Of a stretch of 64,000 nucleotides of DNA, positions 41,568-54,800 are shown piece after piece; the first letter of the stretch is position 1, and every line of letters begins with the position of its first letter. This stretch comes from Macrostomum hystrix (Eukaryota; Platyhelminthes; Macrostomidae): positions 1,612,001 through 1,676,000 of the forward strand of contig CATNEN010000007.1 of assembly GCA_950097015.1 (NCBI GenBank), written 5' to 3'. A program made the position numbers and the translations under genes. The notes beneath the pieces are model-generated. The model was not told the DNA's origin and searched no databases. It saw nothing but the letters and a program-made list of their open reading frames with translations.

Positions 41568-43729
41568 TTAGTCCACAACCTGCAAAATCCCTAAAAGTAG
41601 GGATTCGAAGGCCAGAATATCTCCTGTGGCTGCAAGCCACAGGCTGTACCCTCCGTAGCGGAATTTGTCGTAGAACACGCCAAGAGCGATCAACAGGCAG
41701 ACGGCTAAAATGTTCAGTTAACCGACAAAAGCGTGTTAGACACAGCCGTTCCACATGTTAGACACAGCCGCTTCACATGTTAGACACAGCCGTTCCACAT
41801 GTTAGACACAGCAGTCCTACATGTTAGACACAGCAGTTCCAAATGTTAGACACAGCCGTTCCACATGTTAGACACAGCCGTTCCACAGGCAAGACACAGC
41901 CGTTCCACATGTTAGACACAGCCATTCCACATGTTAGACACTGCCATTCCACATGTTAGACACAGCCATTCCACATGTTAGACACAGCAGTTCCACATGT
42001 TAAACACAGCCGTTCCACATGCAAGACACAGCCGTTCCACATGTTAGACACAGCCATTCCACATGTTAGACACAGCCGTTCCACATGCAAGACACAGCCG
42101 TTCCACATGTTAGACACAGCCATTCCACATGTTAGACACAGCAGTTCCACATGTTAAACACAGCCGTTCCACATGCAAGACACAGCCGTTCCACATGTTA
42201 GACACAGCCATTCCACATGTTAGACACAGCTATTCCACATGTTAGACACAGCTATTCCACATGTTAGACACAGCCATACCACATGTTAGACACAGCTATT
42301 CCACATGTTAGACACAGCCATTCCACATGTTAGACACAGCTATTCCACATGTTAGACACAGCCATTCCACATGTTAGACACAGCTATTCCACATGTTAGA
42401 CACAGCTATTCCACATGTTAGACACAGCCATACCACATGTTAGACACAGCTATTCCACATGTTAGACACAGCCATACCACATGTTAGACACAGCTATTCC
42501 ACATGTTAGACCTTACCTCCAATGCCGCAGAGTAGCAAGATAATAACTTTTACATTTAAAGTTTGCAGTATCGACGTAGTGAATAATCCGAGAATGATCA
42601 GCAAGCCTGCCAAGCCCAGGCTGAGTGTGCCTATAAGGGCCATCAGCACCACAGCCAGTCCGGCACCTGGGGCTTTAGCAAGTAGAATAGAATTTTTTTG
42701 TAATTCAAATACGATGGCTTTTTCTAGACCTTTATCTAGACGGACTGCTGGACCTTCAAGGGCTACAACAGGTGGAACTAGGCCTAGAATGGACACCCTG
42801 ACGCGAATTTCTCAAATTTCACTGATCAAGTCTAAATATTAGGCGCAGCTCAACCACAGGACACCATCGCCTAGTCTGTCAACCAATCAGTCACCATCCA
42901 ACGCTGTTAGCCTTCGGGCGTTGCCGACGAAAAATTTCAGGGGAGAAATTCCCCCCCTTGGTATAAAAAAACGGGCGGCAAAATGGCTTGGTAGTCCTAC
43001 TGTTAAATTGGTACCAGCATTTGCTTGGGTAATTAGGGTGTGTGTTGCGTCCCCTACCAGTCCATGGACTAAACAGCCGTACGCAGCCTTCAGATGCGCC
43101 GCGCAATAGCTGTGACTGTGCTGTGGTCTGATTGGAACAGGTGTAATCACTTATTATCGATTATACATTTGCATTGTCTAGAATTGCTGGCAAATATAAT
43201 ACAGGCTTCTTTCGTTAATGAATGGACTTTCGTCTATTGGGCTATATTTAGCCTGGGCTATCCTGTAGTTTCGCACTTTAAATTATTATCATTTGAATTG
43301 GCGCCAAATGTGTTCTTTCACTGTATAAGTTTAATTCTCATGAACGGATTATATACAGCTATATATTGTACATAGAAGCTTTCTTAAAAGTATAGAACGT
43401 GTGAATTATGCTATAAGATTCAATCATGAAAATTTAGAGTTTAAAGCTGTAACTGCACAAAAACAGAATTGGCGCCAATTCAAATGATAATACTTTAACA
43501 TGCGAAACTTCAGGATAGCCTTAGCCTGTTAACAAGTTAATGAAATGCGCCAAACTATTTCACCTTTTGAGATGAGGTTAGTGAGTTTGCCAAAGGATGA
43601 GTGGTCATCGGGATCCCAGAGTCCGTGTCCCCAACCGGATGTGCCGCATGCCACCGCCGCACAGATGAATGCAGTCACTATGCCGATTATGTACATCTTC
43701 TTGAACAGTTCAGGTCCCGCTAGCAGCAT
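41568..43729 (-). CDS. Four-helix membrane protein resembling the claudin/PMP22 superfamily
   Basis: Exons 43729-43564, 42666-42517 and 41704-41568 join with phase 1 at both junctions into 151 codons (150 residues, stop TAA). Four hydrophobic helices: about 14-30, 57-83, 90-117 and 124-147. The first loop contains W33 and GLW at 36-38, like the W-GLW signature of claudins and PMP22 relatives, and the last helix region reads YSLWLAATGDILAF. Against a true claudin: the first loop is only about 25 residues and has no cysteine pair. The intron between exons 2 and 3 is almost wholly a 22-base array whose first unit begins seven bases after the donor. The gene is head-to-head with the GABA-B receptor gene. 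The exon structure is well supported by phase; the family is an inference. Confidence 0.75.
41733..42510. repeat. 22-base minisatellite filling an intron (TGTTAGACA family)
   Basis: About 35 copies of a unit beginning acatgttagacacagccatt. It occupies roughly 96% of the 812-base intron 41705-42516. Same family as 44078-45545. Confidence 0.97.
43000..43160 (+). mobile_element. SINE B 3' fragment
   Basis: Matches the body of the copy at 9472: GGTACCAGCAT, GTCCATGGACTAAACAGC, GTACGCAGCCTTCAGATGCG, then a GTGTAATCA tail. The tRNA-like head is absent. Confidence 0.8.
43251..43529. repeat. Inverted repeat, possible hairpin
   Basis: Arms 43251-43313 and 43464-43529 are inverted copies sharing aggctatcctg, agtttcgca and tatcatttgaattggcgcc. 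The right arm contains a 14-base palindrome aattggcgccaatt. The loop is about 150 bases. It lies in the first intron of the four-helix protein gene. Confidence 0.65.
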
Positions 43730-43924
43730 GTTTGGTGTAGCGCTTGTAAGTTGATTTACAATTGTGGCTGTTGTGTGTATTAGATATTCTGCTTGAAAGT
43801 GACCTTTAAAGACATTCCTTATTTTATAGACAGACACGAATTGGTTAGCCAAGTGCACGCGCAAGTCAAGCTGTACTTAATTGTCTATGGTAAAATCTGC
43901 TTATGTAGCTTAGGCGGGGTTCGT

Positions 43925-44070
43925 AGCCTAAAATTAGACTTTGGCGTTGGACCAACGACTTAATGGTCGACTATCTTGAGGTTCGATTCTCGACTCCTCT
44001 AGAACAACTTATTTCCGTTTGCAAGACATTAAATTCTGCTTTCATTGCTTCAGTTCACCACCCTTAATTG
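43925..44070 (+). mobile_element. SINE B 5' fragment
   Basis: A tRNA-like head with GGTTCGATTCTCGACTCC and then GCAAGACAT...TTGCTTCAGTTCACC, matching the start of SINE B. The body is lost where the 22-base array begins. Confidence 0.7.
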
Positions 44071-44077
44071 TTTTTGT

Positions 44078-45545
44078 TAGACACAGACATTCCACATGCT
44101 AGACACAGCCATTCCATATGTTAGACACAGCCATTCCATATGTTAGACACAGCCGTTCCACATGTTAGACACAGCCGTTTCACATGTTAGACACAGTTGT
44201 ACATATATGTTAAACACAGCCATCCCAATTTTTTGACACAGCCATCCCAAATGTTAGACACAGCCATACCACATGTTAGACACAGCCATACCACATGTTA
44301 GACACAGCCGTTCCACATGTTAGACACAGCCGTTCCACATGTTAGACACAGCCGTTCCACGTGATATACAAAGCCGTTTCACATGTTAGACACAGCCATC
44401 CCACATGTTAGACACAGCCATACCACATGTTAGACACAGCCATACCACATGTTAGACACAGCCGTTCCACATGTTAGACACAGCCGTTCCACATGTTAGA
44501 CACAGCCGTTCCACATGTTAGACACAGCCGTTCCACGTGATATACAAAGCCGTTTCACATGTTAGACACAGCCATCCCACATGTTAGACACAGCCATACC
44601 ACATGTTAGACACAGCCATACCACATGTTAGACACAGCCGTTCCACATGTTAGACACAGCCGTTCCACATGTTAGACACAGCCGTTCCACGTGATATACA
44701 AAGCCGTTTCACATGTTAGACACAGCCATCCCACATGTTAGACACAGCCATCCCACATGTTAGACACAGCCATACCACATGTTAGACACAGGTATCCCAC
44801 ATGTTAGACACAGCCGTTCCACATGTTAGACACAGCAGTCCTACATGTTAGACACAGCAGTTCTACATCTTAAACACAGCAGTCCTACATGTTAGACACA
44901 GCCATTCCATATGTTAGACACAGTCGTTCTAAATGTTAGACACAGCCGTTTCACATGTAAGACACAGCCATACCACATGTTAGACACAGCCATCCCAAAT
45001 GTTAGACACAGCCGTTCCACATGTTAGACACAGCCATCCCAAATGTTAGACACAGCCGTTCCACATGTTAGACACAGCCATCCCAAATGTTAGACACAGC
45101 CATACCACATGTTAGACACAGCCATCCCAAATGTTAGACACAGCCGTTCCACATGTTAGACACAGCCGTTTCACATGTTAGACACAGCCGTTCCACGTGA
45201 TATACAAAGCCGTTTCACATGTTAGACACAGCCATTCCACATGTTAGACACAGCCATCCCACATGTTAGACACAGCCATACCACATGTTAGACACAGCCA
45301 TACCACATGTTAGACACAGCCGTTCCACATGTTAGACACAGCCGTTCCACATGTTAGACACAGCCGTTCCACGTGATATACAAAGCCGTTTCACATGTTA
45401 GACACAGCCATCCCACATGTTAGACACAGCCATACCACATGTTAGACACAGATATCCCACATGTTAGACACAGCCATACCACATGTTAGACACAGATATC
45501 CCACATGTTAGACACAGCCGTTCCACATGTTAGACACAGCTGTAC
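44078..45545. repeat. 22-base minisatellite between divergent genes (TGTTAGACA family)
   Basis: About 66 copies of the unit found in the neighbouring intron. A marker variant gtgatatacaaagccgttt recurs at 44361, 44537, 44691, 45197 and 45373; all spacings are multiples of 22, twice 176, showing higher-order amplification. Confidence 0.97.
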
Positions 45546-45792
45546 ATATAACATACGAGTTGTGACTGAAATGGAATCACAACTCCGTTAACCTAGTTTT
45601 TGCTAGGTGAAAAGCGCGCTGCCTTAGTCTCTAATTAGAGTAGTCACAAATTCGGCATGCAAAGAATTGCTCATTTGACACCGCTGCCACCTGGTTTCGC
45701 CATCTTATTGCCTGTTATCTCGTTCGCCTGTCAAACACAAATTAAAAAGAGAAATTCGTCACTGATTGCTGAACCACAAGCAATTTCCTCTG

Positions 45793-45800
45793 TATATAAA
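45793..45800 (+). promoter_or_regulatory. TATA-box candidate for the GABA-B receptor gene
   Basis: tatataaa 90 bases upstream of the ATG at 45890 and about 250 bases after the 22-base array ends. Position fits a short 5' UTR; an upstream noncoding exon cannot be excluded. Confidence 0.35.
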
Positions 45801-45889
45801 ATGTCGGGTAGGAGAAAACGGGTAGGCACAGCTCTCAGCGACTTTACTTGGGAATCACACCAAGCAACTCGGATTCCTACCTGGAGACC

Positions 45890-48800
45890 ATGACAGGCCC
45901 CGACTGGCTGACACAATTCGTGCTGGCGTCATTGAGCCTGGCGACTGTCTGTGATGACAGGCAGACAGTACACACTCTGGTTGTGTGCTCATACAATGAC
46001 ACCATCGACTCAGACACAGAATATTATCAGTTTGCCATGGACTACGTCAATCACAACATGTCCGGGTTGGGCCTGAATTTTCGGCTTAAACCGACATTCA
46101 AGTGTGCGCTCGGAGTGAGTCTAAGAAATTATCAAAGCTTTTTTCTGCCTAGAATCGTAGCTAGACTCGTAGGTAGAACCGTAGCTAGAATCGTAGCTAG
46201 TATCGCAGCTAGAATCGTAGCTAGACTCGTAGCTAGAATCGAAGCTAGAATCGTAGTTAGACTCGTAGCTAGAATCGAAGCTAGACTCGTAGCTAGAATC
46301 ATAGCAAGAATCGTAGCTAGAATCGCAGCTAGACTCGTAGCTAGAATCGTAGCTAAAATCGAAGCTAGAATCGAAGCTAGAATCGAAGCTAGAATCGGAG
46401 CTAGAATCGAAGCTAGAATCGGAGCTGGAATAGAAGCTAGAATCGGAGTTGGAATCCGAGCAAGAACTGTAGCTGGAATCCGAGCAGGAACTGTAGCTGG
46501 AATCCGAGCTGGAACTGTAGCTGGAATCCGAGCAGGAACTGTAGCTGGAATCCGAGCAGGAACTGTAGCTGGAATCCGAGCAGGAACTGTAGCTGGAATC
46601 CGAGCAGGAACTGTAGCTGGAATCCGAGCAGGAACTGTAGCTGGAATCCGAGCAGGAACTGTAGCTGGAATCCGAGCTGGAACTGTAGCTGGAATCCGAG
46701 CTGGAACTGTAGCTGGAATCCGAGCAGGAACTGTAGCTGGAATCCGAGCAGGAACTGTAGCTGGAATCCGAGCTGGAACTGTAGCTGGAATCCGAGCTGG
46801 AACTGTAGCTGGAATCCGAGCAGGAACTGTAGCTGGAATCCGAGCAGGAACTGTAGCTGGAATCCGAGCAGGAACTGTAGCTGGAATCCGAGCTGGAACT
46901 GTAGCTGGAATCCGAGCTGGAACTGTAGCTGGAATCCGAGCAGGAACTGTAGCTGGAATCCGAGCAGGAACTGTAGCTGGAATCCGTGCAGGAACTGTAG
47001 CTGGAATCCGTGCAGGAACTGTAGCTGGAATCCGAGCTGGAACTGTAGCTGGAATCCGAGCAGGAACTGTAGCTGGAATCCGAGCAGGAACTGTAGCTGG
47101 AATCCAAACAGTAACTGTAGCTGGAATTCGAGCAGGAATTGTAGCTGGAATCCAAACAGGAACTGTAGCTGGAATCCGTGCAGGAACTGTAGCTGGAATC
47201 CGTGCAGGAACTGTAGCTGGAATCCGTGCAGGAACTGTAGCTGGAATCCGAGCTGGAACTGTAGCTGGAATCCGAGCAGGAACTGTAGCTGGAATCCGAG
47301 CAGGAACTGTAGCTGGAATCCGAGCAGGAACTGTAGCTGGAATCCGTGCAGGAACTGTAGCTGGAATCCGAGCTGGAACTGTAGCTGGAATCCGAGCAGG
47401 AACTGTAGCTGGAATCGTAGCAGCAGCAGGAACTGTAGCTGGAATCGTAGCAGCAGCAGGAACCACATTCAGCAGTTGAATTCGGCAGTAGTAGTTGTCA
47501 TAGAAGTTTACATTTTGCGAATCTTTCTACTTAAAGTAGGATAAACGCGTATTAAAAAATAGGTGCGCCTGAACCTATTGCAGGAGTTGCAGGGCAGCGC
47601 GGTGCGGATGTTCGCCGAGGGCTACCTCTCCAAACCGAACAAGGCCCTAATGTTCGGCCCGGCCTATTCAAATCAGGCTGTGATAGTGGCCAATGTGGCC
47701 CAGTACTATTTCCTACCCCAGGTTGGTTATCATTGGTTAATTTGTACAGAAATGGAATGATTTTAGCATGATATTTACGCCATTTCAATCCTGCTTTGGT
47801 GTAGGATCTTTTACAATAAAATCATACACCTTTCTAAGCTGATTATATCCGTTGCTAGGCGGAATATATCCGTTGCTAGGCGGATTGTATATCTGTTGCT
47901 AAATGGCTTGTATCAGTTTCTAGGCGGATTGTATTCGTTGCTAGGCGGATTGTATCCGTTGCTAGGCGGATTGTATCCGTTGCTAGGCGGATTGTATCCG
48001 TTGCTGGGCGGATTGTATCCGTTGCTTTGGTGATCGGGTTTGATAGTGGGCTGATTTTTGCCGTTGCTATGCCGTTTGTATTAATTGATATGCAATTTGA
48101 ATCCGTTGCTATGCAATCTGAATCGGTTGCTATGCAACTTGGTGCCATATGAGAATTCTATTCGTGCCGATCAGGCTTGTGTACTCGTACTTGCCAAGCG
48201 AAGTTTAACCGTTAATATGCTAATTATTATTATCCGCTTGGTACGCAAATTTAGTCCGTTGCTATCCGGTATGTGTAATTTTACAATTACGTATGGTTGC
48301 CGCTGCTATGCCGCAACAAAAATATTTCTAACAATTTCAGATAGCCGTCTCTACGCCTACGCCCCAATTGTCCGACAAAGACTTCTACAAGTACTTTTCT
48401 AGAGTCAGCGTGTCGCAGAGCCTCTTCCTGCACGGCGTGATGAAGGTTCTCAAGCTGTACAGCTGGGACATTGTTGGCCTGCTCACTAGCGACTATGATG
48501 GCGTCTACTCTGTGAGCAGGCTAATAAGCAGACTCATTCTTTTACTAATCTGTCATTAAGAAATGTATAATTCTTTTAGTTTACCAATCTACAAATTTAT
48601 CTATCTACAAATCTAAAAATCTACAGATCTACCAATCTACCAATCTACCAATCTCCTAATCTACCAATCTACAAATCTACCAATCTACAAATCTACAAAT
48701 CTACAAATATACCAATCTACAAATCTACATATCTACAAATACCAATCTACAAATCTACCAATCTCCTAATCTACCAATCTCCTAATCTACCAATCTCCTA

Positions 48801-51800
48801 ATCTACAAATCTACCAATCTACCAATCTAAAAATACCAATCTACAAATCTACCAATCCACCAATCTACAAATCTACAAATCTACAAATCTACAAATCTAC
48901 CAATCTCCTAATCTACCAATCTCCAAATCTACCAATCTCCTAATCTACAAATCTACCAATCTACCAATCTAAAAATACCAATCTACAAATCTACCAATCT
49001 ACCAATCTACAAATCTACAAATCTACAAATCTACAAATCTACCAATCTACCAATCTAGAAATCTACCAATCTCCTAATCTACAAATCTACAAATCTACTA
49101 ATCTCCTAATCTACAAATCTACAAATCTACCAATCTCCTAATCTACAAATCTACCAATCTACCAATCTACAAATCTACCAATCTACAAATCTACCAATCT
49201 ACAAATACCAATCTACAAATCTACCAATCTACCAATCTACCAATCTCCTAATCTACAAATATACAAATCTACAAATCTACAAATCTACAAATCTACAAAT
49301 CTACCAATCAACAAATCTACCAATCTGCCAGTCTACCAATCTACCAATCTCCTAATCTACAAATCTACCAATCTACAAATCTACCAATCTACAAATACCA
49401 ATCTACTAATCTACTAATCTACCAATCTACTAATCTACCAATCTAATAATCTACGAATCGACTAATAAACAAATCCACCTATCTATCAATAGGCTAATCT
49501 ACCAATCTACCAATCTACCAATCTACAAATTTACAAATCTACCAATCTATCAATCTACTAATCACCTAATCTACAAACCTACCAATCTACAAATCTACCA
49601 ATCTACAAATCTACCAATCTACAAATCTACCAATCTACCAATCTACCAATCTACCAATCCCCTAATCTAGCAATCTATCAATCCACTTGTCAGCCAATAC
49701 AAATGCGATCCATTATTGTTGCAGACCTCTAGCCAGTTGCAGAAGCTGCTACCCCTGTACAACATCAGCCTGGCTGCTAGGGGTGTCTATAAGACTGATC
49801 CCACAGACGCGCTGCGTAGGATGAGGGTGAGAGACAAGGGTAGAATTAAACCGTTTTAATAGTTCAATTAATTGGTTCACAAAATAAGTTATTTCTTTCA
49901 AAATTAACAAAGGATATGGACGTGCGCATCTTCCTGGTTGTTCGAGCGGCCAGCATTGAAACTGTGAAATTTGAATGCCTGGTAAGTCGCTGATACAGTT
50001 CAGTATGAACTAATTGTAGGGAGTGTCGCCTGTTGGACAGGTGTGTCGCTTATTAGACAGGGAGTTTCACTTGTTAGACAGGGAGTGTCACCTGTTAGAC
50101 AGGAGTATCACCTGTTAGACAGGGAGTGTCACCTGTAAGACAAGGGGTGCCACTTGTTGGACAGGGAGTGTCACTTGTTAGACAGGAGTGTCACCTGTTA
50201 GACAGGAGTGTCACCTGTTAGACAGGAGTGTCACCTGTTAGACAGGAGTGTCACCTGTTAGACAGGAATGTCACCTGTTAGACAAGGGGTGCCACTTGTT
50301 GGACAGGTGTGTCACCTGTTGGACAGGTGTGTCACCTGTTAGACAGGGAGTGTCACCTGTTAGACAAGGGGTGCCACTTGTTGGACAGGGAGTGTCACTT
50401 GTTAGACAGGAGTGTCACCTGTTAGACAGGAGTGTCACCTGTTAGACAGGAGTGTCACCTGTTGGACAGGAGTGTCACCTGTTAGACAGGAATGTCACCT
50501 GTTAGACAAGGGGTGCCACTTGTTGGACAGGTGTGTCACCTGTTGGACAGGTGTGTCACCTGTTAGACATGAGTGTCACTTGTTAGACAGGGAGTGTCAC
50601 CTGTTAGACAGGAGTGTCACCTGTTAGACAGGAGTGTCACCTGTTAGACAGGAGTGTCACCTGTTAGACAGGAGTGTCACCTGTTAGACAGGAATGTCAC
50701 CTGTTAGACAAGGGGTGCCACTTGTTGGACAGGTGTGTCACCTGTTGGACAGGTGTGTCACCTGTTAGACATGAGTGTCACTTGTTAGACAGGGAGTGTC
50801 ACCTGTTAGACAAGGGGTGCCACTTGTTGGACAGGTGTGTCACCTGTTGGACAGGTGTGTCACCTGTTAGACAGGGAGTGTCACCTGTAAGACAAGGGGT
50901 GCCACTTGTTGGACAGGGAGTGTCACTTGTTAGACAGGAGTGTCACCTGTTAGACAGGAGTGTCACCTGTTAGACAGGAGTGTCACCTGTTAGACAGGAG
51001 TGTCACCTGTTAGACAGGAATGTCACCTGTTAGACAAGGGGTGCCACTTGTTGGACAGGTGTGTCACCTGTTGGACAGGTGTGTCACCTGTTAGACATGA
51101 GTGTCACTTGTTAGACAGGGAGTGTCACCTGTTAGACTGGATTGTCACCTGTTAGACAGTTGTGTCACCTGTTAGACAGGGAGTGTCAATTACTTGTGAC
51201 ATTGACACTGTCAATCTTCAACGAAACAAAACCACATTTTCTCAGATCAAACAGTTTGACATGGTCGGGCCAAAGTACTTCTGGATCCAACTGGGCGAGA
51301 CTCGAACCTTCGACCCGCCAACGGATCCGGGCCAATGCGACAGCCTGGACCAACTGAGGGCCGGCGCGGAGAACTCCGTGTACTTTAAATCGGACCTGAT
51401 TGTGCTCGGCAACGAGACCAGCATGGGCTCAGTGGTATGGAACGAACATTCGAGAATAAGCTGTGCTCAAGCTATTTTCAATTCCTAGATGGATAGCTGC
51501 TCAGTCTAGGGACTTGGGAGGCGCCATACCTCACTAAGTTTCTAGCCAAGCTAGTAAAATTGCCGTTCCATAATTGACATTTCATTTAAAGACTTCTGAC
51601 GAAATCTACAACGAGTTTCTCCGCCGGAATCCACACCTGGACTCAGCTAGAGTGACGCTAAACGGCCTGGGAATCCGTTTGGACGCTGTGCTCACGGCCG
51701 CCTTGGCGCTGAATCGAACCCTGGTCAGGCACCCCTACTCGACTGCGCTGGATCTCGATAAGAGCGACTTTAAGGACCGACTGCTCAACGAAATCAGGGC

Positions 51801-54800
51801 GATAGATTTCATCGGATTCACTGTTAGCGTGCACACTTGAGTCTAGTGCTGCCCGACTGTCACTCTGTCCTATAGACTGTCACTCTGTCCTGTAGACTGT
51901 CACTCTGTCCTGTAGACTGTCACTCTGTCCTGTAGACTGTCACTCTGTCCTGTAGACTGTCACTCTGTCCTGCAGACTGTCACTCTGTCCTGTAGACTGT
52001 CACTCTGTCCTGTAGACTGTCACTCTGTCCTATAGACTGTCACTCTGTCCTGTAGACTGTCACTCTGTCCTATAGACTGTAACTCTGTCCTATAGACTGT
52101 CACTCTGTCCTGTAGACTGTCACTCTGCCCTATAGACTGTCACTCTGTCCTATAGACTGTCACTCTGTCCTATAGACTGTAAATCTGTCCTATAGACTGT
52201 CACTCTGTCCTGTAGACTGTCACTCTGTCCTGTAGACTGTCCACTCTGTCCTATAGACTGTCACTCTGTCCTGTAGACTGTCACTCTGTCCTATAGACTT
52301 TCACTCTGTCCTGTAGACTGTCACTCTGTCCTGTAGACTGTCACTCTGTCCTGTAGACTGTCACTCTGCTCTATAGACTGTCACTCTGTCCTATAGACTG
52401 TCACTCTGTCCTATAGACTTTCACTCTGTCCTGTAGACTGTCACTCTGTCCTATAGACTTTCACTCTGTCCTGTAGACTGTCACTCTGTCCTGTAGACTG
52501 TCACTCTGTCCTGTAGACTGTCACTCTGCTCTATAGACTGTCACTCTGTCCTATAGACTGTCACTCTGTCCTATAGACTTTCACTCTGTCCTGTAGACTG
52601 TCACTCTGTCCTATAGACTTTCACTCTGTCCTGTAGACTGTCACTCTGTCCTGTAGACTGTCACTCTGTCCTGTAGACTGTCACTCTGCTCTATAGACTG
52701 TCACTCTGTCCTATAGACTGTCACTCTGTCCTATAGACTTTCACTCTGTCCTGTAGACTGTCACTCTGCTCTATAGACTGTCACTCTGTCCTATAGACTG
52801 TCACTCTGTCCTATAAACTTTCACTCTGTCCTGTAGACTGTCACTCTGTCCTATAGACTTTCACTCTGTCCTGTAGACTGTCACTCTGTCCTGTAGACTG
52901 TCACTCTGTCCTGTAGACTGTCACTGTCACGATGTAATTTAGACTGTCGTTTTGTTTTTTAGAGCGTCTTCTGTTCTGTCAAAACTCAGATTTGAAAAGT
53001 CAGAATTGCAGACAAAAAATCAATATATTTCTATTCATACTTTAGGGCCGAGTTAAACTCGACGGGAACGGAGACCGATTAGCGAACGCGGTGATCTACC
53101 AGATTCGAAGTCTGTGTTCGATTTGAAATCTACGAGCGTAGCTAGCATATTTAGCTCGCGTGTTATTTTATACGGCAATGAACATCTGAAAAAAGATTAT
53201 ATTCTATTTGCAGACTTCCAGCCAGTGGCAGTTGCCCAGTACGACACCTATGCTAATGCCATCGACTGGAGCGAAGGATTTCAGTTTGCAGGTGCGCCAC
53301 ATTCGGTAAAGAGGAGAGGGGGGAGAGAGGAGAGAGGAGATTGGGAGAGAGGAGAGAGGAGAGTGGGAGAGAGGAGAGAGGAGAGTGGGAGAGAGGAGAT
53401 AGGGAGAGAGGAGAGAGGAGAGAGGAGAGTGGAAGAGAGGAGAGTGGGAGAGAGGAGAATGGGAGAGAGGAGAGTGGAAGAGAGGAGAGAGGGAGGGAGA
53501 AGAGTGGGAAGAGAGAGGGAGAGAGGAGAGAGGGAGAGAGAAGAGTGGGTAGAGTGAGGGAGAGAGGAGAGTGGGGAGAGAGAGGGAGAGAGGAGAGTGG
53601 GGAGAGAGAAGAGTGGGGAGAGAGGAAGAGAGGAGAGTGGGGAGAGAGAGGGAGAGAAAAGAGTGGGGAGAGAGGGAGAGAGGAGAGTGGGTAGAGAGAG
53701 GGAGAGAGGAGAGTGGGGAGAGAGAGGGAGAGAGAAGAGTGGGGAGAGAGGAAGAGAGGAGAGTGGGTAGAGAGAGGGAGAGAGGAGAGTGGGGAGAGAG
53801 GGAGAGAGAAGAGTGTGGAGAGAGGGAGAGAGGAGAGTGGGGAGAGAGAGGGAGAGAGGAGAGTGGGTAGAGAGAGGGAGAGAGGAGAGTGGGGAGAGAG
53901 GGAGAGAGAAGAGTGGGGAGAGAGGGAGAGAGAAGAGTGTGGAGAGAGGGAGAGAGGAGAGTGGGGAGAGAGAGGGAGAGAGAAGAGTGGGGAGAGAGGA
54001 AGAGAGGAGAGTGGGTAGAGAGAGGGAGAGAGGAGAGTGGGGAGAGAGGGAGAGAGGAGAGTGGGGAGAGAGAGGGAGAGAGAAGAGTGGGGAGAGAGGA
54101 AGAGAGGAGGAGCGCCTCAAACCCCGCAGGCACTGACACGGCAAAAAGTTCGTCAATATTGAAAAGTGCCGAATTTTCGATTATATTATAATTTTCGTCA
54201 AGAGAGAAGAGCGGGAGAGAGGAGAGTGAGATCGCTAATGATGTCTCTCTACCTAAAAATTGCAGGCAACGCGCCACCCAGAGATCAGCCGCGGCTGGTG
54301 ACCAATCAGTTGGTAGTGAGCCGCACCAATGCCATTGTGATGCTGTCCCTCTGCTCAGTGTGCCTGGCCCTCACGCTGAGCTGCATGGGTGTCAATCATT
54401 ACTACCGGCATATCAAACTAATCAAGCTGTCATCGCCGAACATCAACAATCTGATTGCTGTCGGCTGTGTTTTATGCTATGCGTCCTGCGTTTTGTCTGC
54501 CGTTGGTGGCAGCTGGGTGCAGGACGCCGCGATCTGCTGGCTGCAGTCGTCCAGCCTCTGCTTCGGCTACTCCATCGCCTACGGGGCCATGCTGGCCAAG
54601 ACCTGGCGGGTGCACGCCATCTTCGCCAACAGGAACCTGCGCCGGGTGGTGAGCTGCGATTGGCTGGGAGGACCGCGTCTGCTGATTGGTTCCGAGAATC
54701 CCGTTTTTATTGGCTGGGAGGCTCGTGTCTTTGGATTGGAGGGATTGGCTTGGACGATTGAGTGGAATGGGCGTTTTGTGGCTGCTAGGATGGCCATTTA

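Noticed and set aside
45848-45889. Upstream extension of the receptor frame
   Set aside because: The frame before ATG 45890 has no other ATG before the stop at 45809; the signal peptide starts naturally at 45890.
46121-47468. Minus-strand frames of 340-440 codons in receptor intron 1
   Set aside because: A 24-base unit without stops opens several frames on both strands; the region lies between two in-phase receptor exons.
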